Assembly (NCBI RefSeq): GCF_011751865.2
Contig: NZ_CP061770.1
Location: 2,604,001-2,668,000, forward strand
Origin: Salinibacterium sp. ZJ70
GTDB lineage: Bacteria; Actinomycetota; Actinomycetes; Actinomycetales; Microbacteriaceae
Direction: 5' to 3'
DNA: 64,000 nt
In this document: positions 8,978-17,153 of the stretch, in pieces
How positions within the stretch are numbered: the first letter of the stretch is position 1
Layout: each line of letters starts with the position of its first letter
Position numbers and translations under genes: made by a program
The notes under the pieces: generated by a model
What the model saw: only the letters and a program-made list of their open reading frames with translations
The model's database searches: none
What the model was told of the DNA's origin: nothing

Positions 8978-9865
8978 CTACAACGCGGCCCGCACCGCAG
9001 CCGTGTCGAGGTGCCCGTCGGCGACGACGAGCCGGTGCTCGAAGCGCAGCTCGCCGTCGGCCGGCACGGTGAGGCCATCGATGTAGGCGTGCGCCCAGCC
9101 GATCGCCGAGAAGGGCTCGAAGCGGTGCAGCCAGCGGCGGTGACCCGCCGTCGGCTCCTCACCGAAGGCGAGGCCGAGGGTCACCTCGTCGCCGTCAGCC
9201 GTCACGCCGTGCACGATCATGGTGCGCGACTCTCCGCCGGACTCGGTGAGGTCGACCCCATCGCCGTCGATCACGGCCGCGCGGAAGTCCTCCGAGAGAC
9301 GCAGCCACAGCCCGCCGTAGCCGCCGTCGGGGCGCCCGCGCTGGGCGGGAGTCTGCAGGGCCACATCCGCGCCGGTGGCGCTCGTGAGCGTGGTCGCGAA
9401 GTCGATCACCAGAGCCGCTTCCCCGCCGACCTCGGCCGCCGAGAAGGTCCAGGTGCGCTGCTCGTCGAGCAGCGGCTGGCCCTCATGGCCGTCCCAGCGG
9501 ACGTCCTCCGCGAGCGAAGCCCGCGAGCCACCCGCCGACTCCGACGTCCACGCACGGTGGTCGATGCGCCCCTGGTCTTCGACCACCCGGTAGCCCTCCT
9601 CGGGGCTGAAGTAGGTGCCGCCGCCCCAGAGGTTGTGGGCGTCGACCCGCGGGAACGCGAAGGACAGCCCGTGGTGCCACGTGTGATCCTCGGGCGCGAA
9701 GCCTGTCACCGTGACGCCCGCCGGCGTGCGGAGTGGATGGATGAACGGCTTCGGGGTGTCGATGGGCCCGATGCCGTGGCCGAGACCGAAGTACGCGACA
9801 GGCGCACCGTCGAGCAGCAGCTCGCGCTCGTCGTGCGGGTGCTCGGTGAGCGCGAGGTCAGCCAC
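8978..9865 (-). CDS. PmoA-family protein (DUF6807-like)
   Basis: A 295-residue protein of the family annotated as methane oxygenase PmoA in many heterotrophs. It has no membrane segments, so it is not the methane monooxygenase subunit. Recognisable segments are PFIHPLRTPAGVTVTGFAPEDHTWHHGLSFAF and NLWGGGTYF near residues 40-90, and a carbohydrate-binding-like beta-sandwich is expected. I choose the GTG at 9865 because it overlaps the upstream dehydrogenase stop (GTGGCTGA, 8 bp) and leaves the conserved domain intact. Homologues usually accompany Gfo/Idh/MocA dehydrogenases in sugar loci, as here. The biochemical function is unknown. Confidence 0.78.
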   Translation of the reverse strand: MADLALTEHPHDERELLLDGAPVAYFGLGHGIGPIDTPKPFIHPLRTPAGVTVTGFAPEDHTWHHGLSFAFPRVDAHNLWGGGTYFSPEEGYRVVEDQGRIDHRAWTSESAGGSRASLAEDVRWDGHEGQPLLDEQRTWTFSAAEVGGEAALVIDFATTLTSATGADVALQTPAQRGRPDGGYGGLWLRLSEDFRAAVIDGDGVDLTESGGESRTMIVHGVTADGDEVTLGLAFGEEPTAGHRRWLHRFEPFSAIGWAHAYIDGLTVPADGELRFEHRLVVADGHLDTAAVRAAL

Positions 9866-10970
9866 GACGCGCCTCCGCCCGTGCGGGCCCGGCGGCGTCG
9901 AGCGCCTCGTAGAAGGCGTCGCCCGCGACGATGTCACCGCGGGCGACGCCGCGACCCTCCGCCGACGACTTGTAGAGCGCCGTGAGGAACTCGAGGGTCG
10001 CACGCGACTCCATGGTGGTCAGCTGCGGCTTCTCACCCGCACGCCAGCTCGCCACGATGTCCGCCAGCTGGGCGCGGTGCGCGTTGACGTGCATGGGCGG
10101 CTCAACTGCGGCCCAGTCGGTGACGACCTGCGCCAGATCGCCCTCGGCGATGGTCTTCACCGACCACTCCTCGAGCAGCGGCAGGTACAGCGTGTCGAGC
10201 GTGACGTTCGCCTTCTCGGCGATGATCTGCAGCTTCGTCTCGGGGGCGTGGCTCACGACCGTCGAGACGATACTCGCGATCGCACCGCTTTCGAAGCGCA
10301 CGCTCGCGACGCTCGCATCCTCGACGTCGATCGGACGCGACACCGTCTCGGCGATGCCGCTGACGCTCGACCAGTCACCGCCCATGAGCCACAGGATGAG
10401 GTCGACCGCGTGATACGCCTGCGTCGTCGTGGATCCGCCGAACTCGGTCGCGAACTTGCCGCGCCACGGCGCATCCCAGTACTCAGGGCCGCGATACCAG
10501 TTGGTGTGCGCGATGCCCACGAGCGGACGCCCCCAGCGTCCGGCGCGCAGGTCGGCCTCCACCTGACGGGAGCCCCCGGAGTAGCGGAACTGCGACACCG
10601 TCACACACCACCTGCCGGTCTCCGCCTCGACCGCCGCGATGCGGTCCGCCGATGCCAGCGACCCGGTGAGCGGCTTCTCGCAGAACACCCACGCCCCCGC
10701 GCGCATCGCCTCGATCGCGAGCGGCTCGTGCAGGTGCGGAGGCGTCGCGACGACCGCGATGTCGGGCTGCACCTCGGCGAGCATCGTCGTCGCGTCGGAG
10801 AACAGCGCCGAGCATCCGAACGTCTCGCCCGCGGAGGTGCGGCGCGCCTCGTCGGGGTCGACGATCGCGACGAGCTCCACCTCGTCGGCGAGCGCCTGGA
10901 TGGCGGGCAGATGAGCTGCGGCACCGATGCCGCCGGCGCCGATGACGGCGATCCGTGCTCGAGATGACAT
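9858..10970 (-). CDS. Gfo/Idh/MocA-family oxidoreductase
   Basis: A 370-residue NAD(P)-dependent sugar dehydrogenase-like protein. The N-terminal Rossmann fold (ARIAVIGAGGIGAAAHLPAI, residues 4-23) is followed by DIAVVATPPHLHEPLAIEAM and the family hallmark VFCEKPLTGSL, which carries the conserved EKP. The C-terminal half is the usual alpha/beta domain (STTTQAYHAVDLILWLMGG). ATG 10970 is preceded by a short intergenic space of 8 bp from the permease stop. It overlaps the PmoA-like gene by 8 bp. It likely oxidises the imported sugar or glycoside; the family also supports oxidation-assisted glycoside cleavage. Confidence 0.9.
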   Translation of the reverse strand: MSSRARIAVIGAGGIGAAAHLPAIQALADEVELVAIVDPDEARRTSAGETFGCSALFSDATTMLAEVQPDIAVVATPPHLHEPLAIEAMRAGAWVFCEKPLTGSLASADRIAAVEAETGRWCVTVSQFRYSGGSRQVEADLRAGRWGRPLVGIAHTNWYRGPEYWDAPWRGKFATEFGGSTTTQAYHAVDLILWLMGGDWSSVSGIAETVSRPIDVEDASVASVRFESGAIASIVSTVVSHAPETKLQIIAEKANVTLDTLYLPLLEEWSVKTIAEGDLAQVVTDWAAVEPPMHVNAHRAQLADIVASWRAGEKPQLTTMESRATLEFLTALYKSSAEGRGVARGDIVAGDAFYEALDAAGPARAEARRG

Positions 10971-10978
10971 GGGGTGAT

Positions 10979-11866
10979 TCAGCCTTTCAGACCGGTTGTG
11001 GCAATGCCTTGGACGAGATACTTCTGCCCCACGAGGAAGAAGCCGAACAGCGGACCGAGCGAGATGACGGCCATGGCGAACATGGCACCCCAGGCGCTGT
11101 CGCCGCTCGCGTCGAGGAACGCGTTGAGGCCGAGCGGCACCGTGTAGTTGCGCGGGTCCTGGAGGTAGATCATCGGGCTCAGGAAGTCGTTCCAGGTCCA
11201 GATGAAGGTGAAGATCGCCGAGGTCGCGAGTGCGGGCTTCAGCAGCGGAAGGATGACGTAGAAGAACGTCTTCCAGGGGCCCGCGCCGTCGATCTTCGCC
11301 GCCTGGTCGAGCTCCACCGGGATCCCGCGCAGGAACTGCACCATGAGGAACACGAAGAACGCGTCGACGGCGAGGAACTTGGGAATCACGAGCGGCAGGA
11401 ACGTGTTCACCCAGCCGAGGTTCGCGAACAGGATGTACTGCGGGATGAGCAGCACGTGGTGCGGGAGCATCAGCATCGCCATCATGCAGGCGAAGAAGAA
11501 CGTCTTGCCCCGGAACTGCATCCGCGCGAACGCGTAGGCGGCGAGGGTGCAGGCGACGAGGTTGCCGATGACCGAGAGCAGCGCGACGATCGTCGAGTTG
11601 ATCATGAAGGTGCCGAACCCGACGCCCGCGCCATCCCATCCGCGCACATAGTTGTCGAGGATGAAGGGGTTCGGGATGGGCGACACCTCCGAGAAGATGT
11701 GCTCGCTGTCCTTGAAGGATGCCCCCAGCATCCAGATCAGCGGGTAGAGCATCACGAGGCCGAAGGCGATCAGCAGCGTGTGCTTGAACGAGCTGCGCGC
11801 GATGCTCTGCTTGGTGCCGACCGTCATCGCGGCGGTGCGCTGGTCGAACTTGGCCTCAGTCGTCAT
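10979..11866 (-). CDS. ABC carbohydrate importer permease (MalG-like)
   Basis: A 295-residue inner-membrane permease of the MalG/CUT1 group. Six hydrophobic segments are visible, and the cytoplasmic EAA loop reads ELDQAAKIDGAGPWKTFFYVILPLLKPAL, with the usual EAA...G spacing for docking to an ATPase. It overlaps the other permease by 11 bp (11856-11866), indicating coupled translation. No ATP-binding protein gene is present in this locus, so a shared MsiK-type ATPase encoded elsewhere probably energises it, as is common in actinobacterial sugar importers. Confidence 0.93.
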   Translation of the reverse strand: MTTEAKFDQRTAAMTVGTKQSIARSSFKHTLLIAFGLVMLYPLIWMLGASFKDSEHIFSEVSPIPNPFILDNYVRGWDGAGVGFGTFMINSTIVALLSVIGNLVACTLAAYAFARMQFRGKTFFFACMMAMLMLPHHVLLIPQYILFANLGWVNTFLPLVIPKFLAVDAFFVFLMVQFLRGIPVELDQAAKIDGAGPWKTFFYVILPLLKPALATSAIFTFIWTWNDFLSPMIYLQDPRNYTVPLGLNAFLDASGDSAWGAMFAMAVISLGPLFGFFLVGQKYLVQGIATTGLKG

Positions 11867-12854
11867 AGTGCACCCAGTACTTCGAGAACCAGAAGTTCGC
11901 GGCCGTCACCACTGCGATGACGAGGAACAGGACCCAGGCCATGGCACTCGCGTAGCCCATCTGGAATCCGGTGAATCCACGCTGGTAGAGGTACAGCGTG
12001 TAGAAGAGAGTCGAGTTGACCGGCCCGCCGGTTCCGCCGGAGACGACGAACGCGGGCGTGAACGCCTGGAACGCGCCGATCATCTGCAGGATCAGGTTGA
12101 AGAGCACGATCGGGCTCAGCATCGGAAGCGTGATGTGCCGGAACGCACCCCACCTGCCGATGCCGTCGACCGCTGCGGCCTCGTAGAGGTACTGCGGCAC
12201 CTGACGCAGAGCGGCGAGGAAGATCACCATGGGCGAGCCGAACGTCCACACGTTGAGCACGACGAGCGTGCCAAGCGCTGTCTCGGGGTTGCCGATCCAG
12301 CTCATCCCCTCGATGCCGAAGAAATCGAGCACCTGGTTGATGAGGCCGTTCGATCCGAACATCTGCCGCCACAGCACCGCGATCGCGACGCTCGCCCCGA
12401 TGAGGCTCGGCAGATAGTAGATCGACCGGTAGAGCGAGAGCCCGCGGAGGCCGCGGTTGAGCACCATGGCGACCGCGAGCGCGAAGGCGAGCTGCAGCGG
12501 AACCGACACGAGCACGTACACGAGCGTGACGCGGATCGAGTCGAGGTACTTCGGGTCGTTCGTGAAGAGCTTGATGTAGTTGTCGAGCCCCACCCATTCC
12601 GCGGGGGCGAGCATGCTGAACTTCGTGAACGAGAGGTACAACGAGAACAGCATCGGCCCGAGGGTGATGACGAAGAAGCCGATCAGCCACGGAAGCAGGA
12701 ACGTGTAGGGCGCGATCTTCTCAGCGAGGATCGCTCTGCGCAGGGACGTGGCTTTCCGTGCGCGGGGGCCTTCCGACCCCCGCGCACGGGCCTCGCCCAT
12801 GCGCTCCTCCGACGACGCCTCGGGGGCGTCGGTCGGATCGATGAGCGTTGTCAT
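11856..12854 (-). CDS. ABC carbohydrate importer permease (MalF-like)
   Basis: A 332-residue CUT1 permease. The first 45 residues are hydrophilic; transmembrane segments start near residue 48 (YTFLLPWLIGFFVITLGPML). The EAA-loop motif LYEAAAVDGIGRWGAFRHITLPML lies near residue 228. It sits between the binding-protein gene (28-bp gap) and the second permease (11-bp overlap) in one operon. The substrate is inferred from the adjacent GH78 rhamnosidase to be a rhamnoside or rhamno-oligosaccharide. Confidence 0.93.
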   Translation of the reverse strand: MTTLIDPTDAPEASSEERMGEARARGSEGPRARKATSLRRAILAEKIAPYTFLLPWLIGFFVITLGPMLFSLYLSFTKFSMLAPAEWVGLDNYIKLFTNDPKYLDSIRVTLVYVLVSVPLQLAFALAVAMVLNRGLRGLSLYRSIYYLPSLIGASVAIAVLWRQMFGSNGLINQVLDFFGIEGMSWIGNPETALGTLVVLNVWTFGSPMVIFLAALRQVPQYLYEAAAVDGIGRWGAFRHITLPMLSPIVLFNLILQMIGAFQAFTPAFVVSGGTGGPVNSTLFYTLYLYQRGFTGFQMGYASAMAWVLFLVIAVVTAANFWFSKYWVHYDD

Positions 12855-12882
12855 GAGCTGTCTATCTGTGTGAGTGGGTGTG

Positions 12883-14163
12883 TCAGCCGAGCTCGGAAGC
12901 CGCCTGCGCCATGAACGCCTTGGCGCCCTCGGCGGGGGTGGTCTGACCGAACTGGATCTGCTGTGCGATCTCGGCGAACAGGGTGTTCACCGTGCCGGCG
13001 CCAGCAGGGGCGGGAACCGGCGCGGGAGCACCGTTCTCGCGGACCGACTCGAAGATCTCGATCGCGCGCTGCACGTTCTCGTTCGCGCCCTCGGACGCGG
13101 CGCCGATCACGTTGGCGTTGGCCGGGAATCCGCGGTTCAGTCCGAGGATGCCGTTGGCCTCTTCGTCGTTGAGCAGGAAGTCGACGAGCTTGGCGGCGGC
13201 CTCCTGGTGCTTCGACTGCTTCGAGATGACCAGGTTCATGGCGGTGCGCATGTACTGGCCAGCCGAGTCGCCCTCACCGGGGAAGCGCTCGAGCGAGATG
13301 ACGTTGGGCGTGCGGCCCTGAACGCCGTCGTACTGGTTGGTGAAGAGGAACGTCGACGCTGCGACGCCCGCAACGACCGCGTCGTACGGGGTGCCCTGGT
13401 ACTCGGACGTGATGTCGGGTGCCGTGGCGCCGCCGCTCGCGCGGAGGTCGGCCCAGTACTGCCAGTAGTCGGCGAGGGTCTTCTCACTGAAGGCGAGACC
13501 CTCGGCGTCCATGAAGTCCTCGCCCTGCTGCTTGGCCCAGACCTCGAACACCTGGTAGCCGTGCGACAGGTCCGTGACACCGGCGAGCGCTCCGCCGGAG
13601 GCGGTGCGCACCTGCGCGGCGAAGTCGGCGAGGTCGTCCCAGCTGTAGTCGCCCGAGGGCGCCGTCAGGCCGAGTGCCTCGACCGACGTGGTGTCGAAGA
13701 TGAAGCCCTGCGTCGAGAGACCGAACGGCATGGCCGCGAGCTCGCCGTCGATGGTGCTGGCCTGCAGCAGCTCCTTGTCCCAGCCGTCCTGCGAGACGCT
13801 GGCGCTCAGGTCGGAGAGCTGACCGCGCGAAGCGAACTCGACGAGGACCTCGTTGTAGAACTGGAACACGTCGGGCGAGTTGCCGCCGGTGTACTGCGTG
13901 GTGATCTTGTCGAGGTAGCCGTCGAAGCCGCTGAAGTCGCGGACGACGGTGATGCCGGGGTTGAGATCCTCGAAGCGATCGAGCGCGGCGTTCGTGACGG
14001 CATGACGGTTGTCGTCGCCCCACCACGCCATGCGCAGCTCGATCGGGGCGTCAGCGTCGCCCGTGCTGTCGTCCGAGGCGCAGGCCGCGAGTGACATCAT
14101 CATGGCCGCGCTCGCCGCGACTGCGGCGACCTTCAGGCCCTTGGACTTGCGTTGTGTGAACAC
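12883..14163 (-). CDS. extracellular sugar-binding lipoprotein of ABC importer
   Basis: A 426-residue CUT1-type solute-binding protein. A signal peptide with a lipobox (MMMSLAACASDD, Cys near residue 28) predicts a lipid-anchored surface protein. The mature part has IELRMAWWGDDNR, LNPGITVVRDFSGFDGYLDKITTQYTGGNSPDVFQF and further signatures of family 1 binding proteins. It is the first gene of the operon binding protein - permease - permease - dehydrogenase - PmoA. A strong promoter with a candidate LacI operator precedes it. The start ATG follows a GAGATGGGAAGCACG stretch. Confidence 0.93.
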   Translation of the reverse strand: MFTQRKSKGLKVAAVAASAAMMMSLAACASDDSTGDADAPIELRMAWWGDDNRHAVTNAALDRFEDLNPGITVVRDFSGFDGYLDKITTQYTGGNSPDVFQFYNEVLVEFASRGQLSDLSASVSQDGWDKELLQASTIDGELAAMPFGLSTQGFIFDTTSVEALGLTAPSGDYSWDDLADFAAQVRTASGGALAGVTDLSHGYQVFEVWAKQQGEDFMDAEGLAFSEKTLADYWQYWADLRASGGATAPDITSEYQGTPYDAVVAGVAASTFLFTNQYDGVQGRTPNVISLERFPGEGDSAGQYMRTAMNLVISKQSKHQEAAAKLVDFLLNDEEANGILGLNRGFPANANVIGAASEGANENVQRAIEIFESVRENGAPAPVPAPAGAGTVNTLFAEIAQQIQFGQTTPAEGAKAFMAQAASELG

Positions 14164-14230
14164 GTGCTTCCCATCTCCTCATTGAGATGCCCTACTGCGG
14201 GCGGGTGTGATGTGCAGGGTTTCCCCTCCG

Positions 14231-14256
14231 GTGAACAATCGATTTCGCAACTGTTC
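14231..14256 (-). promoter_or_regulatory. candidate LacI-type operator at importer promoter
   Basis: An inverted pair GAACA...TGTTC (14233-14237 and 14252-14256) flanks the CG-centred perfect palindrome AATCGATT (14237-14244). CG-centred palindromes are typical LacI-family operators. The element lies at and just after the predicted transcription start of the binding-protein gene, a repressing position. Assignment to the LacI protein encoded at 7881-8888 is inference. Confidence 0.45.
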
Positions 14257-14264
14257 GTGCGATG

Positions 14265-14294
14265 ACTATACGTCCCGCTCGGCGAGACCGTCAA
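14265..14294 (-). promoter_or_regulatory. promoter of ABC sugar importer operon
   Basis: On the - strand, a -35 hexamer TTGACG (14289-14294) and -10 hexamer TATAGT (14265-14270) are separated by 18 bp. Transcription would start near 14258, about 95 bp before the binding-protein ATG. This is among the best sigma-70-like matches in the window. Confidence 0.65.
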
Positions 14295-14321
14295 ACAACG
14301 ATCCGGCGACGGCGCGGCGCA

Positions 14322-15527
14322 TCACCGCCCGCCCTCGCGTGCGGCCCATCGGACCAGGGCGGGCACCGCTCGCTCGGCGAAGGCCTCGAAGTCGGAGAGC
14401 GTCGAGTACGCGTGGGCCGACAGCCGCAGTCGCGCCACCCCGCCCCATCCGGCGATCTGGGTCTCGAACCCGAGCTGCTCGGCGATCCGCTGCCGAAGCT
14501 CACCCGCCCGCTCCGCGCGGTCGAGACCGCGAGGCAGCCCGACGAGCGCCATCGCCGGGGCGGGCATCCCCACGTCGACTGTGTGGTCCTCACCGGTGAG
14601 CTCGGCGAACGCGCGCGCGATGTGGTCCCGTGCGACCCCCACAAGAGCCTGTTGGTACTCGCGGATGCGGTCCCAACCCACGAGCTCCTCGAGCAGCCCG
14701 AGGCCATCCGCCGTCGCGATCCAGCCGGTCGCATCGGCACTGCCCTGCACATCGAACGACTCGGGGAACCGATCCCCGCCCCACGATTCGATCGGCGGCC
14801 GCACGCGATTCGCCACGTCGGGCGCGAGACGCACGACCGCGGAACCCCTCACCCCGCACGCCCACTTGTGCAGGTTGCCGATCCACGCATCCGCGCTCTC
14901 GATCAGGGGGGACGCCAGCATGCCGGGCGCATGCGCAGCATCGACGACGACCCGCGCGCCCCGCTCGTGCGCGGCATCGGCGATCGCCTGTACGGGGAGG
15001 AGGCGCGCGGACGCCGACGTGACCTGGTCGAGCACGACGAGGCGGGTCGCGGGAGTCATCGCGTCGTTGACGGCTTGGGCCGCGTCGGCAGCGTTCGCGG
15101 CAAGCGGGATATGCGCAGTGATGACTCTCACGCCGACGCGAGAGGCCTCGCGGTGCACGTGCTGTGCGAGTGCGCCGTAGGCGTGATCGGTGAGGACCAC
15201 CTCGCCATCCAGCAGGCCCCTGATCGCCGCCGTCGTGCCGGCGCTCGCCGTAGCGGCGAACGCGAGCTCCGCGGGATCGGCGCCCACGAATTCGGCCACC
15301 TGGCGTTTGGCGACGGTGAGCCTCGGCACGAGCCCTGTGTGCCAGGAGAGCGGATTGGACTCGACCTCGGCCAGCAGGCGCGCGCGATGATCGACGGTGG
15401 CACGCGGTGCCGCGCCGTAGGACCCGTGGTTGAGGTGCACGACCCCCGGATCGAGCATCCAGAGCGCACGCGCCGGCCCCCCCGAGCGCGCCGAGAGTTC
15501 GCCGGTCGCACTTCCCTGTGTCGCCAT
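14322..15527 (-). CDS. PLP aminotransferase class V (isopenicillin-N epimerase-like)
   Basis: A 401-residue fold-type I PLP enzyme. The Schiff-base Lys is in WIGNLHKWACGVRGSAV, the form seen in CefD-like epimerases and cysteine desulfurase relatives; the PLP Asp region is GARVVVDAAHAPGM. The N-terminus VVHLNHGSYGAAPRA is typical. I choose ATG 15527; a GTG at 15548 would add seven residues. It stands alone between the importer promoter and a divergent CPBP protease gene. The reaction could be epimerisation, desulfurisation or transamination; the sequence does not decide. Confidence 0.82.
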   Translation of the reverse strand: MATQGSATGELSARSGGPARALWMLDPGVVHLNHGSYGAAPRATVDHRARLLAEVESNPLSWHTGLVPRLTVAKRQVAEFVGADPAELAFAATASAGTTAAIRGLLDGEVVLTDHAYGALAQHVHREASRVGVRVITAHIPLAANAADAAQAVNDAMTPATRLVVLDQVTSASARLLPVQAIADAAHERGARVVVDAAHAPGMLASPLIESADAWIGNLHKWACGVRGSAVVRLAPDVANRVRPPIESWGGDRFPESFDVQGSADATGWIATADGLGLLEELVGWDRIREYQQALVGVARDHIARAFAELTGEDHTVDVGMPAPAMALVGLPRGLDRAERAGELRQRIAEQLGFETQIAGWGGVARLRLSAHAYSTLSDFEAFAERAVPALVRWAAREGGR

Positions 15528-15613
15528 CGCCCCACCCGTCGTTGACACGGCATCAACGCCGCGCGTTCAGCCTAGACAGAGTCGGGACACTCCGCGGGAA
15601 GTTCTATTTCGGC

Positions 15614-15619
15614 TATAAC
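15614..15619 (+). promoter_or_regulatory. -10 element for a probably leaderless CPBP mRNA
   Basis: TATAAC lies seven bases before the ATG at 15627, and no Shine-Dalgarno sequence is present. This spacing fits a leaderless transcript starting at or next to the ATG, a common arrangement in actinobacteria. No good -35 hexamer is seen. Confidence 0.4.
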
Positions 15620-15626
15620 TATTGAT

Positions 15627-16571
15627 ATGGCCGCAGCTCGCACCAACTGGACCGCCGTGATCGCCTTCGTCGTGATCGCGTTCTCGCTCGCCTGGCTCCT
15701 CGCACTGCCGCTCTGGCTCGGCGATGGCCTCGCCTCGCCCTTCGCCACGCTCGTGCTCACGGGGATGATGCTCACGCCCACGATCGCCGCGCTCGTCGTG
15801 ACCTTCGCCTTCCGCGCGCCCGCCGTCGCCCGCGCTCGCTACCTGGGCCTCTGGCCGCTGCGACCCGCGAAGCGGATCATCGGCCTCGTGATCGCCGCCG
15901 TCTTCGGCCCGATCGCCCTGGTGCTCGCGTCGATCGCGGTCGCTGCGGCGTTCGGGTGGGTGCGGCTGGATCTCGAGAACTTCAGCGCGTTCGCCGCCGT
16001 GCTCGACTCGCTCGGCGCGGGCGAGCCTCCCCTGCCGATCGGCGTGCTCGTCGCCCTGCAGCTGCTGACCGTGCCGCTCGGGAGCATCCTCAACCTGCTG
16101 CCCGCGCTCGGTGAGGAGCTCGGCTGGCGCGGCTGGCTGCTGCCCGCACTGCGCCCCCTCGGCACCTGGCCCGCGCTCGTCCTCTCGGGTGCGATCTGGG
16201 GCCTCTGGCACTCTCCCGCCATCCTGCTGGGCTACAACTACGGCCTCACTGACCTCTCGGGCGTCGCGCTCATGACCCTCGCGTGCATCGCCTGGGGTGT
16301 GCTCTTCGGGTGGCTGCGCCTGCGCAGCGGATCGGTGTGGCCGGCCGCGGTCGGGCATGCTTCGCTCAACGGCGCAGCGGGGATGATCCTGCTGCTCGCG
16401 CATGCCGACCAGTCCCTCGATATGGCCCTCGCGGGTCCGGTCGGCGTCGCGGGCATCATCGTGGTCGCGCTCGTGACGATCGTGCTCGTCGCCACCGGGC
16501 AGTTCCGCATCCAACCCGAGCTCGCCGCGCCGCGAGGGAGCGTCGCCACCGACGAGGCCGCCTCCGCGTAG
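15627..16571 (+). CDS. CPBP (Abi/CAAX) family intramembrane metalloprotease
   Basis: A 314-residue membrane protein with about eight hydrophobic segments beginning at residue 10. The catalytic motifs are GEELGWRGWLLPAL (EExxxR, near residue 165) and WGLWHSPAILLGYNYG (HxxxN-like motif near residue 195), plus SVWPAAVGHASLN near the C-terminus. The family includes intramembrane glutamic/metallo proteases and bacteriocin self-immunity proteins. The TetR gene starts 10 bp after its stop, so the regulator is probably co-transcribed. The substrate is unknown. Confidence 0.88.
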   Translation: MAAARTNWTAVIAFVVIAFSLAWLLALPLWLGDGLASPFATLVLTGMMLTPTIAALVVTFAFRAPAVARARYLGLWPLRPAKRIIGLVIAAVFGPIALVLASIAVAAAFGWVRLDLENFSAFAAVLDSLGAGEPPLPIGVLVALQLLTVPLGSILNLLPALGEELGWRGWLLPALRPLGTWPALVLSGAIWGLWHSPAILLGYNYGLTDLSGVALMTLACIAWGVLFGWLRLRSGSVWPAAVGHASLNGAAGMILLLAHADQSLDMALAGPVGVAGIIVVALVTIVLVATGQFRIQPELAAPRGSVATDEAASA

Positions 16572-16581
16572 AGTCTCGGGC

Positions 16582-17124
16582 GTGACCCCCGCACGCACCC
16601 CGACGAAAGAGGCCATCCGCGCCGCCGCCCAGCGGCTGTTCCCCGAGAAGGGATATGCGGCGACGACCGTACGCGACATCGCCGCAGAGGCGGGGTGCGA
16701 TCCCGCACTCATCATCCGGCACTTCGGATCGAAGGAGACCCTGTTCCTCGAGGTCATGAGCGTGGCGACGGCAGAGCAGCCTCTCGCCCAGGCGCCTCTC
16801 GAGACCCTCGGCGAGACCTTCATCGCGTACGTGCTCGCCTCGGGCGACGACGTGCGACGCACGTTCCTGGCGCTGCTGCGCGCCAGCGATTCGGAGGGGG
16901 TGGCGCCGCGACTGCGCGAGATGCACGAGGCGGCGTTCGTCGCCCCGCTCGCCGCGCGGCTCGAGGGCCCGGATGCGGCGCTGCGCGCGCGACTTGCGGC
17001 CGCACTCGTGGGCGGCCTGCTGTACAGCATGTGGGTGGTCGGCGACGAGGAGCTCCTCGCCGCCGACCACTCCGAACTGGTGCGCCGCTACGGCGCACTG
17101 CTGCAGACGCTGATCACCCCGTAG
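16582..17124 (+). CDS. TetR-family transcriptional regulator
   Basis: A 180-residue TetR repressor starting with GTG. The N-terminal HTH reads AAQRLFPEKGYAATTVRDIA (near residues 12-31), followed by DPALIIRHFGSKETLF. The C-terminal ligand domain resembles the TetR_C_33/AcrR-like group. The gene follows the CPBP protease by 10 bp, so autoregulation of this pair is likely. It converges with the SDR gene, leaving 29 bp without a clear terminator. Confidence 0.92.
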   Translation: MTPARTPTKEAIRAAAQRLFPEKGYAATTVRDIAAEAGCDPALIIRHFGSKETLFLEVMSVATAEQPLAQAPLETLGETFIAYVLASGDDVRRTFLALLRASDSEGVAPRLREMHEAAFVAPLAARLEGPDAALRARLAAALVGGLLYSMWVVGDEELLAADHSELVRRYGALLQTLITP

Positions 17125-17153
17125 GGCGAGCGGGTCGAGCGCCTGCGAACCTC

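Noticed and set aside
8978..9865. Methane/ammonia monooxygenase subunit (PmoA name)
   Set aside because: No transmembrane segments or copper ligands; the name is inherited from a family label. The context is sugar use.
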